A stretch of 56,822 bases of DNA. Source: Gnetum montanum. Its lineage: Eukaryota > Streptophyta > Gnetopsida > Gnetales > Gnetaceae. Location of the stretch: positions 26,580 to 83,401 of the forward strand of contig MNCI01011946.1 of the NCBI GenBank assembly GCA_015680685.1, given 5' to 3'. The position numbers and the translations under genes are program-made. Shown in pieces: positions 1 to 11,076 of this stretch (the stretch's first letter is position 1; the number at the start of each line of letters is the position of its first letter). The notes beneath the pieces are model-generated. The model ran no database searches and was not told where the DNA came from. It worked only from the letters and a program-made list of their open reading frames with translations.

Positions 1-354
1 TAGCGTTTGGTAACCAAGGTTGCATTGGTTCAAGGTGTGAATGGTAAGTGGGAATGGATACTAATGCTAGGTTTATTAAGGCTTAGTTAGTTAGTTAAAG
101 TTAGTTAATTAGTCTCTTCACTCTTCACCTTGTCAGCATAGGAGATAAAACCAAAAAGACATAAAAATCATATACCTCAAACTTACTTAACCATATAACC
201 GTGATAAATACAAGTAAGTCTAGGAAGACAACAAATGATTAACCTTAAGTGTTCTATAAGACGTGTAGGCACTTAGTCTGCGGAGTTCGACCGGATCGCA
301 TGTGTAATGCTTGTATTTGTATGGTTGAGTGTAGGGGTACCTCACCACTCATCA
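1..354 (+). repeat. 3' part of an Athila-like LTR, plus orientation, cut by window edge
   Basis: The segment ends with GGGGTACCTCACCACTCATCA, the reverse complement of the start of the LTRs of elements A and C, and carries the same internal blocks (CTTAAGTGTTCTATAAG, GACTTACTTG-like). It therefore lies in the opposite orientation to elements A-D. No tRNA-Asp primer site follows the terminal CA at 354, so it is a 3' LTR or a solo LTR, not a 5' LTR. The other end is outside the window. Confidence 0.85.
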
Positions 355-369
355 GAAAACATCAATAAC

Positions 370-1020
370 AACAATATTAGTTAATGATTTTGTAGCAAGT
401 AGTGGTAAAACTTATTTGTTTTCTTTATAAATACATGTCTTTGGCATATCCATTTCTTTTCATAATAGTACTAGCCCTTCTTGATATGCAGCAGCTTTAC
501 CTTCCTTAGAACTTAACTTTAATCTATATTCTTTAGCAGACTGACTTGTTGCATGCATATGCTTCTTTGCTTCTTTAATATTTTTTTGTATTGCTTAATG
601 CTCACTAACAAGTTCCTAGCTAATGTTACAAAGATCTTTCACCTCTTATTTTAGTTGAGAATATTTGTTCTTAAGTTCATCATCCTCTTGTTGACACATG
701 TCTTTTGTCTTCATAACTACTTTCATTATATTAATAGACTAAGTTTGTTGTCTTTGTATGCTTTGTATTGTTCCATTGTCTAAGAAAAATTCTTAAAATC
801 TTTCTTTTATCATATTTACTTATTTTTATTTAAAGCATTGTATCCTAATCTTTCTTTTATTTCTTAGTAATTAATAATCTCATTACTACACCTAAAATTT
901 CATCATATTTGTAATCTTCACCTTGGAAAAATCCTACATAGTAAATTATAGACTCCACATACAAATACACACTTATTTTTACAAGCTCATGGTCATTCAA
1001 AATATTCTATTATTTAGAGT
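370..1020 (-). pseudogene. decayed coding relic with coiled-coil-like stretch, unrecognised
   Basis: Read on the minus strand, one frame is coherent over about 200 codons despite four or five stops. It includes a Lys/Glu-rich heptad-like stretch (DDELKNKYSQLK, IKEAKKHMHATSQSAKEYRLK) and, upstream, a more hydrophobic part (ELVKISVYLYVESIIYY). No catalytic motif is visible and I do not recognise the family. The tandem LTR pair at 1026-2741 separates it from more minus-strand coding-like sequence, so the two may have been one unit. It could be a transposon ORF of the third-ORF type, but the sequence does not prove this. Confidence 0.35.
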
Positions 1021-1025
1021 TCAAC

Positions 1026-1882
1026 TGATGAGCAATAGGTATTCCCTATGCTCAACCATACAAATCACTAGTGTATACACATGAACTAGTCAAATTCCAT
1101 AAACTATGTTTACCTAAGCGACCTATATCATTAGATGGTGAAGGACATTGTTACTAGTTGTTGTCTTTCCAATCAACATTTGTGTTAATCTATTCATATG
1201 GCTAAATGTAATTGAGGAATAAAATATTTATTTTTATATTTTTTATTATTTTCTTTATGTGTAGAATGATTAAATAAATAAAAGGTTTAATATTTAAATT
1301 AACTAATTACTTAACTATACTATCCTAAACATGGAGCATCCGTTCCCACTTTCTCAGCATATCTTGAACGTATATTAATGTTGTTGGGTTACCAAGTGTT
1401 TACTGCTAGGTGTACCAAGTATCCATTGGTGGGATTACCAAGCATTAATATATTATGCTCAAAGTGATCATACTCACATTAATTATAAATTATAATATTA
1501 ATTTCTTAATGATAAGAAAGTAAATTGCATTTAAAGTAAAACAATGAAAAATAAAGTTAACTATTCCAAGTGCTACAATGGATAGAAGAAATTTCAATTT
1601 TATTATTGTTCATGAAACTATGTCCAAGTACATATTGCACTCAAATAAAATGTCGCATAATCAATTTGATCCACTCTTTGGGCACTCAAAGAAAAAATTC
1701 TGCTAAGTTCTATGGGAAAAAAATTGTAAGAGTCCATCTAAGGTATTAACTAAATGGTGTCACAAATATGGTGAGCGTCCATACTTATATAGGTAATGAT
1801 TGAATTAGCGTCAATGCACATGCACCAATGTATCCTGAGATGCGTCAATGGGCATACATCGATGCAATTGTCTTATCCTCAA
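1026..1882 (-). repeat. LTR of element-B type, first of a tandem pair
   Basis: Starts TGATGAGCAATAGG like the LTRs of element B and shares their blocks (GGGTTACCAAGTGTTTACT, TATTATGCTCAAAGTG) and the ATGCGTCAATG-type palindromic repeats near the right end. The right end is slightly truncated: the usual terminal TTTCATCA is missing. It abuts the next LTR directly with no internal domain between them. The 5 bp before it are tcaac. Confidence 0.85.
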
Positions 1883-2741
1883 TAATGAGTAGTAGGTATT
1901 TCTTATGCCCAACCATATGAATCACTAGCATGTACACGCAATTCGATCAAATTCTAGGAACTACATTTATCTATGTGGCCTATATCCTTAGATTGTGAAA
2001 GATGTGATTGCTAGTAGTTGTCTTCCCAATCAATACTTATGTTAATCCTTGTGTATGGATAAGTGTGATTAAGGCATAAAATATTTATTTTTATATTTTT
2101 TATTATTTTCTTTATCTCTAGAATTATTAATTAAATTAAAGGTTTTAATATTCAAATTCACTAATTACTTTACTAAATTATCCTAAACATAGAGTATCTA
2201 GTTCCACTTTCTATACACATCTTGAATGTATACTAACATTGTTGGGTTACCAAGTGTATACTAATGGGTGTACCAAGTATCCACTTCTGGGCTTACCAAG
2301 CATTAATATATTATGCTTGTAGTTGTCATACTAATAGTAATTAATAATTATAATATTAATTGCTTATAATAGTAAATTATATTCAAAGTAAAATGTTGAA
2401 AATTAAAGATAAATTAATCTAAGTATTGTAATGGATAGATGAAATCTTGATTTTATTGCCATTCATCTAACTATTCATAGGGATATATTACAATTAAGTA
2501 AAATGTTGTACAATCAATTTGATCCATGCTACAGGCACTTAGAGGGAAAAGTTTGCTAAGTTTTATGGAAGAAAACTGCAAGAGTTTGGCTAAGGTATTA
2601 ACCAAATAGTGTCATAAATGTGGCAAGCATGTGTACTTATATAGGCAAAGATTGAATTAGTGGAAATGTACATGTGTCAATGCATCTTGAGATGCATCGA
2701 TGCACATGCGTCAACGTAGTTTCCTTATTAGCATTTCATCA
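1883..2741 (-). repeat. LTR of element-B type, second of a tandem pair
   Basis: Same family and orientation as the preceding LTR. It starts TAATGAGTAGTAGG (TG decayed to TA) and ends GCATTTCATCA. It is followed by ccaac, which matches tcaac before the first LTR at four of five positions, so the pair as a whole appears to be bounded by one target-site duplication. Confidence 0.85.
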
Positions 2742-4724
2742 CCAACCAATACTTTACTCCTTTCTTGATCACAATATCTACATCCTTGTTTCATTACTCA
2801 ACAAATTCTTCTTATAAACTTTTATTATTATTCCATTCATAAAAGTAAGAAATCCTTATGTGAGGTAAATAATTCTATGCCCTAATTAACATAGGTTTTG
2901 GTTAATGTTAGATCAACATAGACCCTTAAGATGTATGTTACCGTAGTTGTATTCATAATTTAGCTACTTTGTACTAAGACCTTCACATTTGGAATAACTA
3001 AATATGTGAATGACTTAAGATCTACCTTATCAACATAATTAGGAGGACAAATAAGAGAAATTTTTTTCCCAAGTTGTTCCTTTATTTCATGAGAAATTGT
3101 GCTCTTCCCTTTCTCTATTGCAATCTTATGAACAAGGGTACAACTATGGGCTTCTTTGTAAAACCTACACTCAATGTAGTAGTGGATATAATGGGCTTAA
3201 ATGTTCTTCATGTACTTATTATGTTACCTATTGTCACTGTAGATATGCTTTCTTCTATGATTACAATTAGAGTGTTATGAATCACAACCTTTGTCTTATC
3301 ATTCAAATTTGTAACCTCCCTTTCAATGTATGAATAGGGAATACCAAATTTGTTATCAATTGAAATGGTAATTCATTGCCATAGAATTTCTTTTCTAATA
3401 ATATTAGCAATCCTCTAAAGCCAAATTTGTTAATATGACCTTCATGAAGTGTAACAAGTGTACAATGAAAATTGTACACTATAATTTTTTCCCATGCATA
3501 CTTCAATCTCTAGGCTTGGACATAGTACAAAATCTTGAGGATACCACACTAAACATTTGTTTGATGATTCACACAATCCATCTAGTTGTTATAAATCTTG
3601 CACATGGATCTCATAGGCTTATTTAATGTATCAAAAGTAATTCAAATTTTTTATTTGTGGTCTTGAAGACTTAGTTTTGACAATAATGTTGGCACTAGGA
3701 CTTCATGATTAATGACTCATCTATCCACAAATGGTAGATAGACATTCTTATCTTGGGTAGTAAAATGAATAATTTCTTGATTAATAGAGAAATGAATAGA
3801 CTTACCTAATATAATATCTCCACTATGCTATCATAGTAAGTCTTCAATGACTTCTTTAGTTATACATCTATCATGAGTTTTGAAGAAGCAAGTTCAAAAT
3901 TCACATAGCCTCTTATGTCAATCTTTTATAATTGCTTTGATACCATGTTAGAGTTAGGTTTTACATTGCTTGGATAAATCTAATTACCCAATGATCTAAC
4001 TCCATAAGAAAACTTGATATGTCCTATATCATCTTACAAAATTTATAAGTCTTAATAATATGTATTGTTGTTCTTAATCACTTGCTTGGAATTCTTTGCA
4101 ATCACTTCTGGACTTGCTTATAGTTTAACTAGTTCACTAAAAACTTAGCTTCTCTCATATTTATGAGTCACTATCTTAATTCTTTGGACTTTGCGAAACA
4201 CTTCTTTGTAAGTCTTTTTCTTCTTCATCATCATAACATTACAAATGATCATTTCTTCTTATTTAAAAAACTAGATTAGGCTACATATGGTGCAACTTGA
4301 ACCTTCTATCACTCTTTATAATTTCTTCTGATCCTTTATATATCATGGTGTGTTTTGTTCCTTAGTGCTCTTATCTTTATTAATCCATTAATTCTTCTTC
4401 ATTTCTTCACTTACATATACATTCGTAACTTAGATGTTGATTGTTAATATTTCATAGAATGGTTGTAACTATTCCTATGTTACGAAATACACCTTTTTAT
4501 TATGAATTAATTAAGAGTAGTTACAAATGGTCTTAAGGCATCATGAAAATAATGATTGTACATTAAATTAGAAGGATATTCTAACACAACAACTTCATAT
4601 GAGTATTAGAAACAAGACACTTTTGTACATCTAGGATAACCCAACAAGAAAAAAATGGTTCTAACTAAATAGTATTGGAGAAGGCATAAAAATAGCATAT
4701 TCATGTGTTTCTATATTTTATTAC
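2742..4724 (-). pseudogene. unrecognised AT-rich stretch with minus-strand coding-like relic (about 2850-3626)
   Basis: Minus-strand reading gives long coherent blocks between isolated stops and frameshifts. Examples are IECRFYKEAHSCTLVHK followed by EQLGKKISLICPPNYVDK around 3030-3170, and VTLHEGHINKFGFRGLLI around 3390-3450. The Cys/His spacing of the first block hints at a decayed zinc knuckle. I cannot assign the family; a retroelement is likely. From 3630 to 4724 I see nothing beyond AT-rich sequence. Confidence 0.3.
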
Positions 4725-5080
4725 CTATAATGTCAAATTAGCTAAGCAAGATTGGGGTCCCATTTTTTTAGAATTGAAATAGGTAGGTGGATTTAGATTC
4801 TAATAGAAGAGAGAATCTGTCATTTATGAAATCAAATAGCAATTAAAGATGAGCATCACATATTGTTGGAATGTCCTTGGTAAAGTTGCCACAAATGCCA
4901 CATTAGGGCTAATGGTTTAATTAAGCTTTTTGAAATTGTAATAAGAGAACTTAGCAACTTTATTGACAAAATTTTTGCTACACATACTATGTATATTTCT
5001 TCTATTAAATATATCTTGAGTGTCTCTACATGTAATAAAAATTATTTTAATTTTACAAATAATGCTTTGAAAAATCACTA
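4725..5080 (+). pseudogene. LINE reverse-transcriptase C-terminal relic
   Basis: Plus-strand frames encode a decayed zinc-binding tail typical of non-LTR reverse transcriptases: RICHL*NQIAIKDEHHILLECPW, where Cys/Cys/His/Cys spacing and the HILLECP signature are recognisable, followed by a helical tail to about 5070. The reverse-transcriptase core is not seen upstream, so this is a 5'-truncated or broken LINE. Confidence 0.5.
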
Positions 5081-5128
5081 GAGAAAAATTAACTCTTAGT
5101 AGGTAGGATGATCCTAGTTGTAATAATA

Positions 5129-5792
5129 TGTTAGCATATCAATTAGAATCCATCTACTCATGAAAATAGGTGTCTACTCCAAAAGTAAGATGTCTCCTTC
5201 TACTATCTAGACATCTATACTAGATGCACAATGTTTTCTTCAAGTAGCTTTATCTCAAGCAAGATTTCTCTTCTTTCAAAAAGATGTCTACTTTAATGAA
5301 TAATAGATATTAATTTGTAATTTGAATGCTAGGAAGATGAAAGGTCACACCCAGAATCTACAAATAGGAGTTGAAGGCCTAAGTTTAGGTAAGAGAGAGT
5401 TGAGAGAAGAGTTGAAAGTGAGATATTTAAGAGGTCTCTTGAGAACTTGTGTAAGAAAAATTCTTGTGCAAAAAAATTAAGTGAGAGGTAAGGGAGAGCA
5501 CTTGAGAGAGATTAGAAGAATCTCTTATAAGTGTCTTATCTTGAGCTTTAGCTTCAAGTATGAGAAATTGAGGACCAAGAGTGGATATGTATGGCCTCTA
5601 AGATTCTTGCGAGAGGTGTGAGTTGAGCTTGGCTTCTCAATCTTAATGGATTTCTTTATATTTTGAGGGTTCTTTGAAAAAAGGACATTTTCTTCATTTC
5701 ATTATGTTATTCTTTTTTTCTAAGCTTAATTTACATGGAAAGATTATGGAATGGATCCTTTTTGGATATATTGAGGTAGACTTCACATCAGA
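5129..5792 (+). repeat. possible 5' LTR of the host Ty3/gypsy element
   Basis: The segment begins TGTTAGC and runs to just before a tRNA-iMet-like primer site, with gag following at 6121. It is rich in GAGAG/AAGAGAG blocks typical of an LTR R-U5 leader. No matching 3' LTR was found in the window, so the boundaries are inferred from position only. Confidence 0.3.
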
Positions 5793-5793
5793 T

Positions 5794-5805
5794 TAGGATC
5801 AAAGC
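5794..5805 (+). promoter_or_regulatory. decayed primer-binding site (tRNA-iMet type)
   Basis: TAGGATCAAAGC matches the plant tRNA-iMet complement TGGTATCAGAGC at 9 of 12 positions and lies between an LTR-like segment and a gag ORF start at 6121, as expected for a Ty3/gypsy chromovirus-type element. Confidence 0.35.
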
Positions 5806-6120
5806 ACTTAGTTTAGAGGTTTTACACACTTGAATTGTTGATCTTCATCAACCTTTTGGAAAAAATTTGAAGAATTTTGAAGCTTTAAACCTACTTAGAG
5901 TTTACATAATCTAATAATGATAAGGATTTCTTGAATATTATAAGATCAAATTTATTTTATGATAATTGAGCAACCATTTGCTTGAAAGGATAGGGTTCTA
6001 AGTCAATTACTTATTCATTACACTTTGTGTTAGGGTTTAGTACCTTGTTATCTTGAATTAAAAGGAACATCTTGAAGATCTCATCTTATTACTTTAAAAT
6101 TTTACCTTTAGCTTTATGAA

Positions 6121-6681
6121 AGATATGGCTCCTAAGAAGAAGACAAATTAAGAGCTTGGACATGAGCTTCAAGAGCTTAAATACTTCTTTAAGGCTTTTT
6201 TTGCTGAAAGGTAAAAAATCCTTTCTAAAGTAAAGACTCATATATACCAAGAGTTTGTAAAAACTTAAAGAAGAAGTGAAGAAAAGATTAAAAGAGAGGA
6301 ATTATTTTGCATTTCTAAAACGGTCAAGAGGAAGAATGAATCAATAGACTCCATGAAAAGAAGAGACTAGAACTCAAAGGTATGAGCAAAGGTTTCCTTT
6401 CCTTCATAATAATGAGAAAAAAGATGAGGAAAGGTTTGTAAATATATTAACAAGTGATTTAAGAGTTCATCATGTGGATACTCCCATCTTCAAAGAGTTA
6501 TGAATAAGTGTTTTCTTATTCAACAACTTTCTAATGAGCTCATGATTCATGTTGTTGAGAGAAAACTTGAAGAACTAGTAACCAAAAGTTGGGATAAGGA
6601 ATCTTTCAAATGCTTTAAAAAACATAGAAGTCCTATTAAGAGTTGATAACTTATAGAATTTATGTTAAACCAAAATTTTGA
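6121..6681 (+). pseudogene. gag N-terminal part of host Ty3/gypsy element, interrupted by element A
   Basis: Starts ATGGCTCCTAAGAAGAAG (MAPKKK) and continues as a Lys/Glu-rich helical gag reading with many stops and frame changes up to 6681, where element A is inserted with a tttga duplication. The reading resumes at 15486. It has no intact function. The assignment rests on the downstream zinc knuckle and protease of the same element rather than on this part alone. Confidence 0.5.
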
Positions 6682-7536
6682 TGATGAGTGGTGAGGTACC
6701 CCTACACTCAACCATACAAATACAAGCGTTTCACACAAGATTCGATCGAACTCCGCAGACGGGCTAGTTTTGGTATCTAGATAGTTACTTGTTGATCCCA
6801 GTTTGCTGTATTTCCACTTGAACTAGTATTTGCTTTGGCATGTATGGTTCAATCTAGAGTGAGGTGTATGTTGTGTTCCTAAACTAATGCTGCTCCTAGA
6901 GATAAGGGAAAATAATCTTTAATTAAGCTTAGGAGGAAAGGGAGAGAGAGAGAGCTATACTACGAGGAGATAGGGAGAGAGAATCTAAGCTAGCCTAAGT
7001 GCGATAAGCATCCGTTCCTTAATCATCCATACACATCTTAGGCCTCGTGCATGACTACCACTGGGATTACCAAGCGCATGGCCCGAGTACGCTATTGGGA
7101 TACCAAGCAGTCACACATAGATGCTAGTGATTAAGTCGTACTCATTCCACATTTAATAATAATTAAAATTAAGTAATTAAACTAAGTGAATTATGCAATG
7201 ATGAAGTAATCTCGATCTTTATTTCTGGTGTGTGTCCAAGTACACCACAATCAAATAAAGGATGTCGTATAATTACAATCATCACACTGCAGGCATGCAC
7301 TGGAAGAAAGGGTTGAGAGGAACTAAGAAATGAACTAACTTCTATCTACTAAATGAAAAACTAACTATTTCTAAATTGACTCTTCTCATGTGCCTACATA
7401 TGTATTTATAGGCTCACATAGGAGTCATGATATCATGTATCCGATATCATTATTTGGGTTGCGATATCGCATACCTGATATCATGGATTCACTATCGGAG
7501 GTTCGATATCGCAGCCTGATGAATCACGATTCATCA
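6682..7536 (-). repeat. 3' LTR of element A
   Basis: Starts TGATGAGTGG and ends ATTCATCA in plus coordinates. On the element strand U3 contains several GATATC palindromes just upstream of a TATA box (CCTATAAATACA, reverse of 7400-7415). A short GA microsatellite lies near 6945-6960. Confidence 0.92.
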
Positions 7537-7553
7537 TACCCCCACAACTGAAT
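7537..7553 (-). promoter_or_regulatory. 3' polypurine tract, element A
   Basis: TACCCCCACAACTGAAT, adjoining the inner end of the 3' LTR, reads CAGTTGTGGGGGTA on the element strand. The same tract sits at this place in B, C and D, which fixes the minus orientation together with the primer site. Confidence 0.75.
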
Positions 7554-7729
7554 GAAAACTCATCCTCGAGTCAAAATGAGAATAAGCCCCATTGATTACA
7601 CAATGGATAGGTATGGGATTATTGATTGATAGGGAATTTATTCATGCCACAGTGGATAACTCAAAAGAACAAAATTGGAACACAACACAAAAAAATGCAA
7701 AATCACAAAATTACAAAATCTTGTGGATC

Positions 7730-10502
7730 TCATGTGGTTCCAAGTGACGGTGGGTCCTCCATGGGTTGCTTCCCCTTGTCTTGTGCTCTAGGTTTTGGAA
7801 TTTGATGACGTTGAAGTAGTGCCTGGAGCTTTTCCTCTTCTATTCAGGGATCTTGTGCCATCCATGTTGATGCTCCAATGTTTGATGGAGTCAACACCTC
7901 CCATGGGCACGATAGTTGTAGGAACATCTTATTTGCTTTGATGTACCAGGCTGCAAACAACTGTCGTTCCTCCTCATAGGCTCTGGCTTTGTCCCTATAC
8001 TCCTGAAAATTTGTAAGCTATCAAGCCAAGTCCACTACAACATCTTTTTACCCTTGGTAGCTTGCTTTAACCACCTCTAGTTCAGAACTTGCAACTTCCA
8101 ACTTCTGCAAATTCTACTTCATATTTGGTGTAGGTGGTAGTTACTTGTCCCTTGAGCTCTATCCTCGAGCACCCTACTATCAACATGGCTAGATTGGCAT
8201 ACTGTAGGTTTGCCAATTCCATGTACTCTGTGAGGTCTTGAATCTACAGGTCCTAGCTTTTAAGTTCCGCCTAGTGAGCAAATGCATATGTGCCCAATAT
8301 GGCCCACCAATTAGTGTGTTGAGCATTGAAAGCATTGATGTAAGCCTTGGCCATATGGATCTCCTTCTCGATGATTTGCTTATACATCCCCACCTAGTCT
8401 TAGAAATGCTACTTTAACTTTTCGTGCTGCTTGGCCTCATTTTGCCATGCGCTTATTTCGATGGCCATATTCTGACGGATTGTGTGTACCTCCTCCATTG
8501 AGATGGTTCGATTTTCTCTAGCCAAACGGTTCATATCTTGATTAACCTTGATCAATTGTTCTTGTAACTATTGAAATTTTTCTTACATAACATTCTTCTA
8601 TTTCTCCACAGTAGTCAACCGAAGATTATTAGTAGCAAGCTATTTATTCTCCTCTTGTAAGGCTCTGAGTGCCTTGGTGTACGCGTAGGTTTGCGCTTGT
8701 GCCTTGGAGGCATCCCAATTGGCCTTCTCTTTCTCCTCTGCCACTCTTTTATTATCTATCAAAAGTTTATTAAGTTGCTTGGTCCTGAAGGTGTCCAGTT
8801 AGTTTGGGGGAATGAATTGGAAGGGGTCCCGCTGTGCAACTTGCAGGGTTACGAGCCTTTCTTGGAGTCTTGCTAACTCCTCTTCTGCGTGCTTGGCCCT
8901 AATCTCTACCATGACTAGCTTTCTCTTTGTAAAGATGAGGTCTGATTGTGCTACTGTGACATCTTGTGGGATGTCGAACAAGGAAGTCATTACTTATCCT
9001 GTTTTCAGCAACCGATCAAGCACATCCTCATGCTCTGCAGGAGTCATTGAGGGACCAACCAATGTTTGAGCATCACGTGTTCCTATGAAGTCTGCTGGTG
9101 GCACAATAGGGACATTGAAGGATTCTTTGATGTGGTCTATGACCACTTCTACAGCTCTTGCTGCAACCTGGTACTGCATGACCACCACTATGGCCCCTTC
9201 ACCAGTCTCGAGTTGCACCTGAAAGGATGCAGCGCTCCCTGAAATCTATTGTAATTAATCAGTATCCTCTCTTCCTATTTGAATGGACACCTTACCCTGT
9301 GCGTGATCTATAGAGACAATGGTTCATACAGTATCGTTGATGACGTGGAAGAGATTAGCATCATCATGACTCCCTTAATTAACCGTCTTAGCGATGGCCC
9401 TGAGATGGCTCATTGACGGTCGATAATCCTGCAGTGGTGACGGTTGGTCTAGCTAGCTTATGTTGGGCCCTACTTCTTGTTGTTGACTAGACCTTGAGCT
9501 TGGGAGATGGCTAGGCCTTGCAATTTGAGCTACAGTGGACCCCACCATTTTTTCTTCCTCTTGCTCTAGCTCTAGCTCCAATGTCTCACTAGCACTTTTC
9601 CTTGGAGCTACTGGCTTTAGTAGTTCAGCAAATGAAGCCTTTTGGGCTCTTTTGGGGACATGATTAGTGTACCCTAGAATTTTGCATGCTTGCATAGCTT
9701 CCTGATGAGACAAGGGAAGGGCAATGTGAACTTCCCTATCTTACGTTCTTCAAATCATCTTAAGATCTCCATGAGATATAGATGGGGCAGGTTAGCATTA
9801 ACCTTTCCCATCAATATCACACTTCCTCTTGCCGCATATGTTGAAATCCTATTTAATCCTTTTGTGGGGAAGATGTGATAAGTACCAATCTTGAAGTAAA
9901 TTCTCTCTTCCAACATCAATTCTCCATATATCTTATCTTCCTTATCATACGCCTTGTCCAACCAAACCTTTTGTGCATTTACATTGGAGCAAGTGGACAG
10001 GTGAGCAACTTTCAGCCCTGTATTCGGAAGGTTTAACACTTCCGAAATGGCCTTGGTGGAAAAATCAACAAACATACCACCAATGTCAACCATGGTGCCT
10101 TCTTCTTTATTGTGCCAAAATTTGTACATTTCTCCTTAAATACCATTCAGAGAGGATAGGCCATAATGGGGACCCTTTGAGCTGATCCCTAACAGCCTCA
10201 GGAGCGAATTCCACTAAGGGTTCCAAGTTCAAACCCAAGATCACTACAACTGATGTGGACCTTTCACAGATGGCTTGAACACACTCTAGGGACAACGTGA
10301 GGTGTTTTCCCTGTTCAGACGCAGCAGCAGCTCCACCTTCTACCTATTCTGATTGTACAACAGTAAGAGTCTCTTGATGGATATTGAAGGATTGTGCCTC
10401 CTACTTTGTATGTTGTTTGGAAAACGTGTGTCCTCTACCTCTCCTGGGTCACTTGGATGCACCTTGAGAGGGACCTTCTTGTTGTCCGTGCTTTGGGATC
10501 AT
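7730..10502 (-). pseudogene. third ORF of element A: N-terminal domain plus coiled coil
   Basis: About 920 codons in the envelope position but with no signal peptide, cleavage site or membrane anchor seen. It starts ATG ATC CCA AAG (MIPK). The N-terminal globular part, about residues 90-270, has FAPEAVRDQLKGSPLWP, FVDFSTKAISEVLNLPNTG, YFKIGTYHIFPTKGL and GKVNANLPHLYLMEILR, reminiscent of plant transposon-associated domains whose function is unknown. An acidic Glu-rich linker follows (LELELEQEEEKM). Next comes VVIDHIKESFNVPIVP and then a long heptad-rich coiled coil (RAKHAEEELARLQERLVTLQ). Frameshifts and stops break it. It aligns end to end with the ORF in D (53691-56465). The role is unknown; a structural or accessory protein of the element is a guess. 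Confidence 0.6.
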
Positions 10503-10533
10503 CTACAATCACACGAGGCCAATCATTAGTAAG
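10503..10533 (-). promoter_or_regulatory. predicted branch point and 3' splice site of third ORF, element A
   Basis: On the element strand CTTACTAATGA (branch-point like) is followed 20 nt later by GATTGTAG directly before the ATG at 10502. Element D shows the same arrangement with ATTGCAG. This suggests that the third ORF is expressed from a spliced RNA. Confidence 0.5.
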
Positions 10534-10582
10534 GTTTCTTATCAAAGTTAAGTTATACCTTACTCTTTGCCTTAATGAATTT

Positions 10583-10884
10583 GTTTTTATTCCGTGTGAT
10601 TTAAAGTTAGAAATTTTTATGGAAATATCCCCAAAAAGTTTTAATATTTGGCCCANGTTTTATTCCGTGTGATTTAAAGTTAGAAATTTTTATGGAAATA
10701 TCCCTAAANTACACTCTAAATTGCGTATAAATTTTTTGAAATTTGTCATCGCCCAAAGAACACTATCAAGGATAATTAGTTATAAAAATAATAAACATGT
10801 GCCAAAAACAATTTCATCTCCTTATCTATATCTNTCTTTGGGCGATGACAAATTTCAAAAACTTTATACGCAATTTAGAGTGTA
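10583..10884. repeat. direct and inverted duplications bounded by single Ns
   Basis: About 47 bp at 10583-10631 recur at 10657-10703. A 49-bp arm at 10710-10758 recurs inverted at 10836-10884 with one mismatch. Single Ns sit at 10656, 10709 and 10834, exactly at the joins. In element D the homologous region (56541-56750) has no such repeats and keeps one orientation, so these are most likely gap-filling artefacts. Confidence 0.85.
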
Positions 10885-10900
10885 CCCCTCCCCCACAACT
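10884..10900 (-). promoter_or_regulatory. internal polypurine tract upstream of third ORF, element A
   Basis: ACCCCTCCCCCACAACT reads AGTTGTGGGGGAGGGGT on the element strand. The core GTGGGGG and its flank match the tract next to the 3' LTR (7537-7553) and the same position in element D (56751-56767). Confidence 0.6.
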
Positions 10901-10912
10901 AAGCTGAACACT

Positions 10913-11076
10913 NNNNNNNNNNNNNNNNNNNNNNNNNNNNNNNNNNNNNNNNNNNNNNNNNNNNNNNNNNNNNNNNNNNNNNNNNNNNNNNNNNNNNNNN
11001 NNNNNNNNNNNNNNNNNNNNNNNNNNNNNNNNNNNNNNNNNNNNNNNNNNNNNNNNNNGGGGGGGGGGGGGGGGGG
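10913..11076. other. assembly gap (146 N) followed by an 18-G run
   Basis: Ns fill 10913-11058, then 18 consecutive Gs follow. The poly-G adjoining the gap is probably a sequencing or assembly artefact. Any open frame read across it is meaningless. Confidence 0.95.

Noticed and set aside
10710-10884. 49-bp inverted repeat as a hairpin or MITE
   Set aside because: Its borders coincide with single Ns and the homologous region in element D lacks it, so it is an assembly artefact.
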